15,024 nucleotides of DNA from Smittium culicis. Lineage: Eukaryota > Kickxellomycota > Harpellomycetes > Harpellales > Legeriomycetaceae. Position 1 is the first letter of the stretch. Each line of letters starts with the position of its first letter. The notes beneath the pieces are model-generated. The model was not told the DNA's origin, made no database searches, and worked only from the letters and a program-made list of their open reading frames with translations. Location of the stretch: assembly GCA_001970855.1 (NCBI GenBank), contig LSSN01000605.1, forward strand, positions 1 through 15,024, read 5' to 3'. A program made the translations under genes and the position numbers. Positions 1 through 9,367 of the stretch are shown here, in pieces.

Positions 1-71
1 TATATCACGATTCCTCTGAATCCTTTTTTAGATATCTTTATTCTACACCAAAATATAATTCTACTACAATT

Positions 72-87
72 TTTTGCAAGTGCAAAA
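72..87. repeat. Short inverted repeat (7-base arms)
   Basis: Arms TTTTGCA (72-78) and TGCAAAA (81-87) are separated by AG. It is a near-perfect small palindrome in otherwise AT-rich DNA. No gene lies next to it, and it may be chance. Confidence 0.5.
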
Positions 88-150
88 TGTTACTACAAAT
101 TTATACTATAATATAAACTTCATTAACTATAAACCTCAAAGCAGAAGGAA

Positions 151-187
151 TTAAATAATCGCTCTAGGCACAACCCCGCCCCCTATA
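151..187. other. G+C spike in AT-rich DNA, unassigned
   Basis: An abrupt G+C-rich patch (GCTCTAGGCACAACCCCGCC and following) ends in a TATAAATA-like string. On the plus strand a short open stretch runs IIALGTTPPPINKVSYH and then stops. On the minus strand, after a TAG, a stretch SDYLIPSALRFIVNEVYIIV is open. Neither is long enough to call a gene. It may be a remnant of a coding sequence or repeat, like the other G+C spikes in this window. Confidence 0.25.
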
Positions 188-786
188 AATAAAGTGTCTT
201 ATCATTAAATAGGATTATTACTTAGTCGTCAATCCTTATCTATTATTGGTTACTGTGTTTGTATTTATTATTTAGACTTTCATAGAGCTTACCTTGAAAC
301 TTCTATGTCCTCTTAATAACCTAAGAACTATAGCAATAATATAATTTTATCCGAATGACCATTTTATTAAGACATCTCATATTAAACATTCTTCCCTATA
401 AATAAAAATAAAATTTTTTAAAGATAATTATTAAGAATATAGATATTTCAAAAAATATTCGTTAGTATTTCTATCTTTTCTCTCGTGAAAGCCCACTATT
501 TGAAAAAATGTACATTGTATAATTTTTAAAATCTCTAAAAGTAACACGAAGCTTCAGTTATTTCCTCTAACACAACATACCTTTATTAAGCATATATTTA
601 ATTTCTTATGTATTATTTTATTGTTAGTCGCAAATTATAATACACTTTATATTCGTTTTAATATAATTTAAAAAAAACTCTAAAATTTAATAGTAAATTT
701 TATATAAAAATTAAAACATTATATCTTTTATATATTAGTATATTTGTAATTATCTTTATATTTATATTTATTATCATTGATCGTAG

Positions 787-852
787 CTATATTATCAATA
801 ATACCACCACTATTTGTTGGTCGGGATCAACATAACCACCTGCTTTTATAGA
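787..852 (-). CDS. Possible small exon, unknown product
   Basis: On the minus strand 21 codons are open from just after a TTTTTAG string, which could be a 3' splice site, to a TAG at 787-789. The peptide contains GGYVDPDQQIVVVLLII: a soluble-looking half followed by a hydrophobic tail. The patch 786-845 is much richer in G+C than the surroundings, as the exons of the one certain gene in this window are. No upstream exon was found and I do not recognise the peptide. A chance open frame is quite possible. The plus strand of the same patch is also open (a stretch ending NNTTTICWSGST), so the strand is uncertain. Confidence 0.2.
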   Translation of the reverse strand, partial: SIKAGGYVDPDQQIVVVLLII

Positions 853-3247
853 CTAAAAACTAATCATTCAATATACATAATTATAATATAATTACATTAT
901 TGATAATTCTTTAAAAAAAAAACATAAAAGTCATATAAAATCATGGCTCCTCGATCTCTTCTTCAATAAAAAAAAAACAAAAATACTAGAATTATATTTC
1001 TGTCAAAAGTTGTTGCATTTTTTTTGCTTTAGTTCATGAAATAAAATAACAATAAAGTGCATAGTATCTAAACTAAATTAAAATAATATACACTACCTTT
1101 TTTTTTAAACTTAATATATAATTATTAAATTATTTCAATAATTAATTAAAAATTTATCGAATTGAGGAAATATAATCAAGTTAAAACCCATACTTTAAAT
1201 ACTGTTATAATTATAACCGATCATTAAAAAATATCCCCTCTGTATATTTGGATAAATTAGATATGATAAATAGATTTTAAAAAATCAGTCCATCCAAAAA
1301 ATTAAACTTTTATAAATCGAAATTTTAATAGTATCATGAATCTATACTTTCTTTTTACTTGGAATTGTTTAAAAAAAATTATTTACATTTTCTCAGTATA
1401 ACTATTTTTAAATTTATATTATTTTTGTTTTTTTTTACTAAAATTTGTTGTTGTAAAAGCAAATTAACTATTAAAAAACCAATACTAAATCGACTAATCC
1501 CAAAAATAAAAATTAAAATTAAAAAATAATTATTTAATTAAAATTATTAAAATCAGCATTTTTAATAGGTATATAGTAAATATTTTATAAGTAAAGACTT
1601 TATCTGATATATAGATTATCCTAGATTTGTTATTCTTGTGTTAGAACACATAAATTATATTTATTCAAATTGATGAATAGATTAAATTTCAAAATGAACT
1701 AAAATAGTTGGATCATTTTCCAATAATAAAATAATCTAATTTAAAGCTTGGTCTATTATTTAAAATAATTAATTGTAAATATTTAACTCATCAAGATATT
1801 AATAATGTAAAACTGCTTTAAGTCTATACATAATGTATTTTTTATTTATTTATTCTTGTAATTATCTAATAAAAATGTATAAGTATATATATACTATTAG
1901 GGAAAATCATATAAATTACAGGAGAATTTTCAAATATTTATTCTAAATTTAAATTCAATATTATTCAAATTATAATAGTTTTTTTTTTTTTTATGTTGTA
2001 TATTATACTTCCAAAACTATTGATCTAATTTTAATCTTATATCTATGTTAATATTTACATCAATAAATATTTTTTAATATTGTTGCATTATAAAATAAAA
2101 TCAGTAATTTTGGAATAATATAAATATATACTTTATATTATGAGTAAATTATTCGGTTACAATATTACGAGTTATTTTTATATAAAATATATTCCAATTA
2201 AATTTAGAAAAAATTTACAATCTATTTTAAAATATAAATTCGATTTTTTTTAATAAATATTATAGTTAAGTACTACAATTTTCATGCTGAAATTTTAATT
2301 GAGTTAAAATACTAGGAAGTAAAAACCTAGCACTAGTAGTTTAAAAATGTTAGTGTTTTAAAAATAAATTCACATATTCAACTAATACTTAATTATAAAC
2401 AAATCTATCTATTTATATGTAAAATAATAGAAATAAACTAACATATTAAATAATAAAACGTTTTCACAATTTCAAAATAGGTAGAATATTTTTGATCTTC
2501 CAAATCTAGCCTATTAAGCTCAATTAAAATAATTTAGCTCCGAGACAATAAGAATCATTGGTATATTGTAATATAACACCAATTAGAAAACTTCATTATT
2601 AGTAGTAATCATATCAATATATTGAATTTTTCAAAAATTTTTAGACGTCTAAGAGTTAATTGAATACGATTTTCTAATAATATAATTTAAAATTATAACT
2701 ACAGTTGAAAAAAGTTATCTTATATAAAATATTATTCTTTGCTAATTTTTTATATAGAATAGAATTTTGATTCAAATTCCAATTATAAAATCATAAATAA
2801 TTATCAATGATTGTAGATTTTACTAGTTTAATTTTTATAAAAGTTTATCATGCTGATAAGTTCCGTAAAAATAAATTGGCGTACTATTCGTTAAAATTAA
2901 AATTATAAAATTTAGATAGCTATATTTGTTTAATAATGCACGTCCCATTATTAAATTATAATTAGCATCACATAAATAAATTTTGAAAGCTTTTTTATTA
3001 TAATTAGCTTTAAAGATACTTATTTTTAGTTTTTAAGCTAATAGACTTCTTTAACTATACTAGAATATATTTATAAGTTTAAATTATTAACTAATCTTAA
3101 TTAATGTAAATTATTATATTGAATTGGTTTAAATATGATTAAAATAAATCAAATATCATATTTGTAGAAAATTAAATATTTTAAACTTGATTTAAAATAA
3201 TTATTAAGGCAAAATATATGTTTTAAATCAACTAGTAACTTGAGGCA
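853..3247. other. AT-rich non-coding stretch, no gene seen
   Basis: Long homopolymer A and T runs and TA-rich sequence, with stops dense in all frames I examined. No tRNA-like promoter boxes, no conserved peptide and no repeat of note were found. A small G+C-tinged string near 940-965 (CATGGCTCCTCGATCTCTTC) is too short to interpret. Confidence 0.5.
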
Positions 3248-3358
3248 ATGTCCATAGGGTACGCAGGCAGTAGACCGTCAGAGGACTTTTATAAATTATT
3301 AGACTATTTCATATTTTTTAATTTAGACGTTATTTATGTTAATAAAATCCGAGAATAA
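3248..3358 (+). CDS. Small coding-like ORF, unknown product (36 codons)
   Basis: An ATG at 3248 opens 36 codons ending in TAA (3356-3358). The peptide begins MSIGYAGSRPSEDFYKLLDY and becomes aromatic and hydrophobic after that. The first 45 bases are a sharp G+C spike in a sea of A and T, which is why I list it. The frame is closed by TAA four codons before the ATG. It could be a first exon whose donor I cannot identify, a remnant of a longer coding sequence, or chance. I do not recognise a family. Confidence 0.25.
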   Translation: MSIGYAGSRPSEDFYKLLDYFIFFNLDVIYVNKIRE

Positions 3359-3528
3359 AAAAAAAACTAAAAATTAAAAAATAACTAGTACTATGAAGTC
3401 ATTTCAATATTTTATTTATTTAATCAATTAATTATTTAACACTAATTAATTTTCTTTTTAAAATTTCCTAACTTTAGTGTTTTAAATATGTGTTTTTTAT
3501 TAATGGAAATTATTAAATTCATTTTTTC

Positions 3529-3645
3529 ATGTCTAGAAACATGTTTATTTATATTAAATGCATTATATTTATTTATGCCGCAGAAAAAAATGATGTCAAA
3601 GAAAGACCACCGTTTCTAGAAAACGCAAAAAACTATGAAAAGTAA
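3529..3645 (+). CDS. Small coding-like ORF, unknown product (38 codons)
   Basis: An ATG at 3529 (another at 3541) opens 38 codons to TAA. The N-terminal half is hydrophobic (MFIYIKCIIFIY) and the C-terminal half charged (ENDVKERPPFLEN-like, ending NAKNYEK), so it would resemble a single-pass small membrane protein if real. The last codons overlap a GTAAAC string that could be a splice donor. Base composition is only slightly above background and open frames of this length are expected by chance here. Confidence 0.13.
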   Translation: MSRNMFIYIKCIIFIYAAEKNDVKERPPFLENAKNYEK

Positions 3646-3726
3646 ACCATATTTATAAGTCATTTTGATTTAAATATTACTAATGACCAATTAAAACCTA
3701 TCAGTTATTTTTTTAACTAAGAGCTT

Positions 3727-3775
3727 TTGGTATTTTGGGAAATTTTTTAATACCAAGGAATTTTTTTATTTCCCA
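3727..3775. repeat. Two interleaved inverted repeats (pseudoknot topology)
   Basis: Arm pair 1 is TTGGTATT (3727-3734) with AATACCAA (3749-3756). Arm pair 2 is TGGGAAAT (3736-3743) with ATTTCCCA (3768-3775). The order 1-2-1'-2' would form an H-type pseudoknot in RNA. All four 8-base arms are perfect. No gene is adjacent, so the function is unknown. Confidence 0.5.
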
Positions 3776-4026
3776 TATTTTTACTTTAATCTACGATATT
3801 ATAAATATTTATTTTTTCTTTTTTATGCTCATATTTTAAAAAAGAATTTATACTATACCTATATTTTTTTATCATATAACAAAATTCTATAAAAAGAAAA
3901 TAAGAAAATTCATTAAAGCATCATATTTTTGTGAACCCAAACAAAACTCTTATTCTAAATTTAACACTTAAGAAAAATTATTCGGAGAAAAGGTAATTCC
4001 CAGAAATATAACTATTAAATATTAGT

Positions 4027-4064
4027 AAATTTTTGCTAAAAATTATAATTTTTAGCAAAAATTT
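4027..4064. repeat. Perfect 38-base palindrome
   Basis: The 19-base arm AAATTTTTGCTAAAAATTA (4027-4045) is followed directly by its exact reverse complement (4046-4064) with no spacer. It includes two GCT/AGC pairs, so it is not just an A/T run. It could extrude as a cruciform in DNA. As RNA the innermost bases would form the loop. No gene ends nearby for which it would be a terminator. Confidence 0.85.
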
Positions 4065-6025
4065 TTTGATAGTTTTAATCAATAGAATGAAATATCAAAT
4101 AAAATTGGTTTTTATGCTATACATATATTTAAGTTAATATTGTGTTATTTTTAAAAAATTTTATGACACTTTATCATATTTAAAATATTAAATACTTGAA
4201 CTTCAAAATATTATAAGAATATAAAAATTAATTATATAGTATTTTTTATTTTGTTTAGCTATTGATGACACGCTTATTATTTTATATCCGAAAAATAGGA
4301 TTACAACCTATAAATATTACCACAGTGCTGATAGAAAATCAATATTTTAAATATATATCAAAAAAATTAGCTGAAATTATATTCTCTGACGAATTTTAAA
4401 ATTTTAAAAAAATTTAAGTCATTTTTTATACAATATTTTTTGCTATATTTACTAATTTAAAATCGCTTTAATTTTTTTTATTATTTATATCAAATATAAT
4501 AAAAAAAATTCATATAAGTTAAAATTTCTTGATTAATATTCTTAAATAATATGAATAAATTCAAAGTTAAAGTTAAAATAAGAAATATCATTTTTTTTAA
4601 CATATTAAATAACATATAAGTAATTTTGTAAATTTTTCCATGTGATTTAACAATTATGAAATAGAGAATTGTGGTATTTTAATATTTAATTATACATTTA
4701 TTCTCTTATACACTTTATTCGAATCTTTTTACACATAACATATTTTGCAAAATATCTTTGACTAAAATGTATGCTTAAAAAAATAAAAAATGTGTAATAT
4801 AGCCATAGCATGCATATTAATAAGATAATTTTTTCTTTAATAATTAACAAATGCTATAGATAGTATTTAGTATTCTTAAAGAGCAATTATTAACAACATA
4901 AATTTATATGCGCCAAAGTAATTTGGTATTATATTTAAAAAAAATGAAGTAATAACAAAATTAAAAGAAATTTAAAAAATAACCAAACTAAAAGATTTTT
5001 TCAAACAAGTTTTCAGAGAATTTTTATTAAAATTATGAATACAGTAATTTTATTTTATTTAAACAAAAAATTTTTAATTAAACCAATTCAAAATTCTATT
5101 TGATATTTAAGCATTTGTAAACATCTTTATTCAATAATCGTAAAAATATACTGCGAATAAAGAAAATTTAGAAGTTTTGTAATAGAAATAAGTAGATTTA
5201 AAGATAAATAACTATTCATAAATTCATGTTAGTCATTATGAATTTTAATTAAATTATTATAACACCAATTTAATCCATTTATTCACCTATTATTATTGTA
5301 TTCCATTTTTATCCAATAAAAATATCATATAAATAGCCCTTGAAAAAAGTTAATTAACCCACTAATAGTAGTTTTCTTTTTATCAGAGATTAAATTCAAT
5401 TATGATATCGCAAAGTGGGTGACAAAAATTAACCTAATAAATCGTAGTATATACTCATTATATTCACATTTTAAAACAACATATTATATACATGAATATA
5501 TATATTGAATATTTATCAAAATCAAAAGATTAAATTCATTTTATAAATAACTATAAACTGATTTTAAATGAATTTAATAAAACTGATATTACTTTTATCA
5601 TATAATAACAATATAAAATATATGAATATATTATCTAAAACTATCTATGTGCTGATTTTGAATTAAATTGAAAGATCCAAATCCTGATTTATATAAAAGA
5701 AAAATTGCCGAAAAAAACTATAAAAATACAAAAAATCACTAGCAACACAGCGAAAACAAATAATAGGCACTTTTTAGACTCCATATTATCAAATAAGCGT
5801 ATATATGTGGAAGTTTAGAACCGCAAAAAGAATTCTATTTGTGATTATATTCATTGCTTCTAATTTTTCTTGTATTTTCTGAAAATCACTTTTTAAAATT
5901 TATCCTGATTTAATATAATAATGATGTCAAACTAAATATGACAGTTTAATGACCCAATAATGACTGTTTTAATATATTAAATTTATAATGATAAGTATAA
6001 CAAAATCCATGTCATAAAATTTGAT
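4065..6025. other. AT-rich non-coding stretch, no gene seen
   Basis: Strongly AT-rich with many poly-A and poly-T runs. One frame is open over about 5344-5508 (54 codons, no ATG, including IAKWVTKINLINRSIYS), which is within chance expectation for this composition. No RNA gene or mobile element was recognised. Confidence 0.5.
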
Positions 6026-6124
6026 ATGAAATCAGAAAGGTATAAAAATCTCCACAAAACGACAAAGAAACATCATCAAAAAATACGAAAAGTTAAAGGG
6101 AAAATGGAAACAAGGCTAAAATGA
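6026..6124 (+). CDS. Lysine-rich small ORF, doubtful
   Basis: An ATG at 6026 opens 32 codons to TGA. The peptide is strongly basic (MKSERYKNLHKTTKKHHQKI followed by RKVKGKMETRLK). Base composition is modestly above background. A lysine bias is partly what A-rich DNA gives on its own, so this is weak. A second open stretch at about 6319-6404 (NDLAAVAKTYMYIFMRDSE and following) lies just downstream on the same strand and could belong with it. Confidence 0.12.
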   Translation: MKSERYKNLHKTTKKHHQKIRKVKGKMETRLK

Positions 6125-7683
6125 AGAATTTAGTATTTAATTTAAAATTTTACTTTTTTTTGTCAACTTACTATAAATAAAATCGTAACTTTATATAATT
6201 AAATAAAAATTTTATACCATTTTTTAAACTCTTTATTATTATGTTAAATTTAAATCAAACTCTAACCAAAAATATATCCTATATCAGCATGAGCCTTATG
6301 AGCATAATCTAAATAGATCTAAATGATTTGGCCGCAGTAGCTAAAACTTATATGTATATATTTATGCGAGATTCTGAAAGAACAGAGCAGTTTTCTTTAA
6401 TCTAAAAATATATTCATGATAATTATAATATTGATAAAATTATTGGTAGACTCGTAAGATAATATATATTTATCTTATCATAAATTTTTTAAAAAGATGT
6501 TAGATTTTTATACTGGGTTGTCTCTGCTTATTCAGATTTATACATATTAACTCAATATATATTAAAATTTTTCATTTACTCAGATTTTCCCATCTAACAT
6601 ATTTTATTTTCGGCGGCATTAAAACAAATTTTCTAATTTTTTATAACTTATTTTCTCATTAAAATTTCAAATTTAGGCTTTATTATTGTGCTAATACAAA
6701 AAATTACATGATTACTTTATATTATTATTATTATTATTATTTTTAAGACTTGGCTTATTTTGATCGGACTTATAAACTAATTTATGGGATTAAAAATTTT
6801 TTATATACCTTATATTTCTTGATTGGTACAGGTAGTTTATTTTTTGTTTTACTATTCAATTTCAAAACTGTAATTTTTGTTTTTATATTAATTATATTTT
6901 TCAAAAACTCCCGTTATAAATATCACGTTTATAATCTAGATAACTTTTAATTCATCAATTATTTTTCAAGTTTAAACAAACCATTAAAATAATTCATAAA
7001 AAACAATTTATTTGGAAAAATTAGCTTTGAATAGAAAAGAGATCAAAAATCGACAATAATCCCAGCATAAATATTTTTGACACAGAACAATCTTTTAAGC
7101 AGCGTTTTCTTTTATAATTAATTATTAAATTGATAGGAGCAAAAAAATTAAAAATATGAAATTATTTTGATATTTAATTAAACTTTAGTACCAATTATTA
7201 AGCTATAATAGGCAGATTTATTCTTATATTTTCTGAAAATTAAGCTAATTAAAAAGTGCACACGGCTATGTAATTTTCTCATAAATTATTATTATAAATT
7301 AAAACCTAATTTAAACATTATTTTATAAAAAAAATTATACGAACTGTAAAAAACTATTATTAGTGTTGTTATACCGGGTTAAATAGAACAATTAGATATA
7401 AAATGGATCATTTTACTATAAAAAGCTTATTTTTAAGGTATTAATTATTGATGTTATTGTATTCACCTATAAAATATGACTAGAAAAAGGTGAGAATGTT
7501 ATTGAAAAGATAGGGCAATCTTATTCTGAATTCTATTAATTTTTTTGATAGTAGTAGGTTAATAATACGTCGTTGCGCCTCAAATCGAAAAAAAACTCGA
7601 CTGATTTTAATTTAATTTATAATAGTATTAGTTAACTTTTTTTTTTTTAGGAACTGATGCACTATTTTATTGTATTTTTATGA
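6125..7683. other. AT-rich stretch without a convincing gene
   Basis: Contains the (ATT)7 microsatellite and several short open stretches. The 66-codon frame at 6750-6950 is only phenylalanine, leucine and isoleucine from T-rich DNA, starts with TTG, and is not called. A stretch at about 7030-7115 reads IEKRSKIDNNPSINIFDTEQ and then stops, and another at about 7484-7537 reads EKGENVIEKIGQSYSEFY. Both are isolated and unassigned. Confidence 0.4.
6721..6741. repeat. (ATT)7 microsatellite
   Basis: Seven uninterrupted ATT units followed by a T run. A simple sequence repeat. Confidence 0.85.
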
Positions 7684-8133
7684 AAAAAATCGGGAGATTT
7701 TGAACAAAGAAAGTGGGTTTTTGCAGCTAAAAATTATTGGGTCGAATATTTTAAAATTACTACCATCACTAACTGAAATTAAAAGAAGTTTCAATTTTTT
7801 TATATAAAAAATTTATTTTTCAAGTTTTTTTGCTTAAAAAAAAAAGAGGAAAGTATATTTTGGGTAGTACATGAATAAGAAATTTTTACACTTCAACCCT
7901 ATATGTCTAAAAGTGCTCTTACCATATAGAAACGCGAAAATGTAATTTTTTCATAAAAATAAGAGCATAAATAAAATCACAGCACGCTAATATATTTTCA
8001 GAGGAAGTACTCTTAAATAGTATACAAATCATAGTTCGTTGATAGTTATTTGAATTTTATTTGGGTTATGTTTATTAGACTAAATGAGGGATTCTAAATG
8101 AAACAGGCCATTTTTATGTCAATTAAGTTGTAA
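7684..8133 (+). pseudogene. Possible remnant of a Ty1/copia-like integrase
   Basis: One plus-strand frame, interrupted by many stops, includes 8035-8094 reading FVDSYLNFIWVMFIRLNEGF. This resembles the F-[VI]-D-[DS]-Y-S-R-x-x-W-V-x-F block of Ty1/copia integrase cores. The same frame earlier reads SGDFEQRKWVFAAKNYWVEY (from 7690). If correct, this is a badly decayed retrotransposon. Against it, the stop density in this frame is about what random AT-rich DNA would give, I find no DNGGEF-like catalytic block, no reverse transcriptase and no long terminal repeats, and the match is one short block. Treat as a lead only. Confidence 0.18.
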
Positions 8134-8364
8134 TAATAAGGTAGGATAAACATATTTTTTTATCGCATAATTTTATCAGTAAAATAACAATATTAGAAGC
8201 TATGCGGTAAAGTAAACTACATTAATGGTAAAGTTGGTGCAAGGCATATAAAAACTAATATTGTAATACAAATAAATTCCTCTGCCGGTATACCAGCTGC
8301 ATAACTAAAGGAAAATCAGGTCAGTTTACTAACCAAAAGATCCACCCAGGCATTGCTTCAAGTA

Positions 8365-8416
8365 GGCTGGATGACTGAAGTTACAAGTAACCATGGAATT
8401 AAGCATCGCTCCAGCC
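8365..8416. repeat. Hairpin arms GGCTGGA / TCCAGCC
   Basis: Seven-base perfect arms (8365-8371 and 8410-8416), with TG/CA able to continue the stem after a small bulge. The loop contains GTTACAAGTAAC (8380-8391), itself self-complementary. CTTCA (8356-8360) and TGAAG (8376-8380) give a competing stem. Confidence 0.6.
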
Positions 8417-8433
8417 AAAATTTAATTCATTAA

Positions 8434-8512
8434 GATCATTGAGCTCCTAGTAAGAGCCTACATCTAACAGGATTAATAAAAAGTAGGCTCCTGCCCAAAA
8501 ATGGGAATGATC
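8434..8512. repeat. Nested stem enclosing two hairpins
   Basis: Outer arms GATCATT (8434-8440) and AATGATC (8506-8512) enclose a hairpin GAGCCTAC (8454-8461) / GTAGGCTC (8483-8490) and a small hairpin CCCA-AAAA-TGGG (8494-8505). All arms are perfect and they nest without conflict, giving a three-way junction. This is the best single sign of RNA folding in the window. Confidence 0.65.
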
Positions 8513-8694
8513 AACCTTCTACTCTTACAATAAGCTTGTTAACGCGTGAAATCCATGCGGGAGTCAGACGTTGGTCTTATGCACAGATAATGTCTCAGAC
8601 TGTGCTAAACGAATTGGTTTCTCCTGTTTCTAGATGGACCTCCTCTGAAAGCGATTATCTCCATGTCGTTTATCGTTGCCTACACTACCCCTAA
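8443..8694 (+). other. Open frame of 83 codons inside the structured island
   Basis: After a TGA at 8440-8442 the frame stays open to TAA at 8692-8694. The only ATG is internal (within AQIMSQ). Composition is balanced, for example LLTREIHAGVRRWSYAQIMS and SRWTSSESDYLHVVYRCLHY. Upstream the same frame is also nearly open, with TAA/TGA stops only at a few points. The length is not exceptional for a patch of this higher G+C. I recognise no family. It could be an exon or element fragment, and competes with the RNA interpretation of the same DNA. Confidence 0.25.
8581..8605. repeat. Hairpin arms GCACAG / CTGTGC
   Basis: Perfect six-base arms (8581-8586, 8600-8605) around a 13-base loop. Confidence 0.55.
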
Positions 8695-8708
8695 CCAAGG
8701 ATAGTGTA
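8681..8708. repeat. Hairpin TACACTA...TAGTGTA with inner CCT/AGG stem
   Basis: Arms 8681-8687 and 8702-8708 are perfect. Inside, CCT (8690-8692) pairs with AGG (8698-8700), leaving an AACCA loop and a small asymmetric internal loop (CC against A). The compound stem makes chance less likely. Confidence 0.6.
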
Positions 8709-8722
8709 AAGCTAATGAACTT

Positions 8723-8756
8723 TTAGTATGGTGCAATGGGAAAAGTGCACTACTAA
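8723..8756. repeat. Long bulged hairpin with A-box-like sequence
   Basis: TTAGTA (8723-8728), a TG bulge, then GTGCA (8731-8735) pair with TGCAC (8746-8750) and TACTAA (8751-8756): 11 pairs with a 10-base loop. TGGTGCAATGG at 8729-8739 matches the RNA polymerase III A-box pattern TRGYNNARNNG, but no convincing B box or tRNA cloverleaf follows. TTAGTA recurs at 8787-8792 and could pair with TACTAA instead, so the fold could switch. Confidence 0.55.
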
Positions 8757-8805
8757 GCCCCTAAACCACGGCAAGGTATTTCACTATTAGTAGAGGATAT
8801 GTGGT

Positions 8806-8876
8806 ATATAACCAAATATTAGAAAGTTAAATTATTTTAGCAAATGGTTATATCGAAAACGGAAATACGGTTATAT
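8806..8876. repeat. ATATAACC with two GGTTATAT copies
   Basis: ATATAACC (8806-8813) is complementary to two direct copies of GGTTATAT (8846-8853 and 8869-8876), giving two mutually exclusive stems at the right edge of the island. Confidence 0.45.
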
Positions 8877-8880
8877 TAAG

Positions 8881-9367
8881 CCAATAAAAATATAAATTAA
8901 AATATTTTCGGTTGAATAGAAATAAGCCTAAACAAAACACGCTCTTTATTCAGAATCTTACACGCAATAATATAAGTTTTCATATTTTTAATTATCTCTT
9001 CGGATCTTGTTGGTTAGTTGGGTAGTACAGAAAATTATATCCCCAACTACAAAGCTATTCGAATTTTGTTTCTAAAAAAAAAATCTCCCCTATTCATATA
9101 ACGCTCTTTAAAATATTGAAACTTTTTGCTCTTTGATACTTTGACAAAAACTATCTATTTGCTGATAGAATATAGCAAACCAATAGCTTTGTAATTTCAA
9201 ACTTTAGCTATTATTATTAAATTCAGTTGGCTAATTTTGATAGACCAAAAAAAGTTACCACCCTGTTAAGAGTCAAATAAAATTCTAATATGAGTTGACT
9301 ATAAAAGCGTATTGAATTTATACATTTTGACCTTAGCATCATATTTTTTTTGGTTAATTTATAGATA
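8881..9367. other. AT-rich stretch upstream of APC10
   Basis: About 490 bases between the structured island and the APC10 ATG. It must contain the APC10 promoter and 5' untranslated region, and may contain an upstream exon. TTTATAG at 9358-9364, immediately before ATA-ATG, could be a 3' splice site, and the T-rich string TATTTTTTTTGG lies just before it. No TATA box or other element stands out from the background. Confidence 0.4.

Larger units (their letters stand above)
8280..8880. ncRNA. Candidate structured RNA island, strand and family unknown
   Basis: Composition changes abruptly from about one fifth to roughly two fifths G+C at about 8280 and falls back after about 8800. In AT-rich genomes such islands often mark structured RNA genes, because stems need G and C. 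Here the island carries a series of inverted repeats with mixed-base arms: 8365-8371/8410-8416, 8434-8440/8506-8512 enclosing 8454-8461/8483-8490 and 8494-8505, 8581-8586/8600-8605, 8650-8655/8672-8677, 8681-8687/8702-8708, and 8723-8735/8746-8756. An 8-base palindrome GGTATACC sits at 8287. I do not recognise RNase P, SRP, MRP, U snRNA or tRNA consensus elements. The alternatives are a fold-back or SINE-like repeat, or a coding fragment, since a frame of 83 codons is open at 8443-8694. The strand cannot be decided from the stems. Confidence 0.35.

Noticed and set aside
5344..5508. 54-codon open frame without ATG
   Set aside because: Length is within chance expectation for this composition and there is no compositional spike.
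6750..6950. 66-codon plus-strand frame
   Set aside because: It starts with TTG, is almost all F, L, I, V and Y from T-rich DNA, has no charged domain or similarity, and follows a microsatellite. Expected by chance.
7684..8133. Reassigned stop codons (TAA/TAG read as Gln) making this frame open
   Set aside because: APC10 uses only CAA and CAG for Gln and has no in-frame TAA or TAG within its exons, so the standard code applies.
8688..8696. CCCCTAACC as a telomerase RNA template
   Set aside because: It would specify a TTAGGGG-like repeat, but it lies within a closed hairpin (8681-8708). No telomeric repeats are visible here, and no pseudoknot, Sm site or other telomerase RNA landmark was found.
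8700..8800. A tRNA gene
   Set aside because: There is an A-box match, but no anticodon stem-loop, T arm or B box can be fitted.
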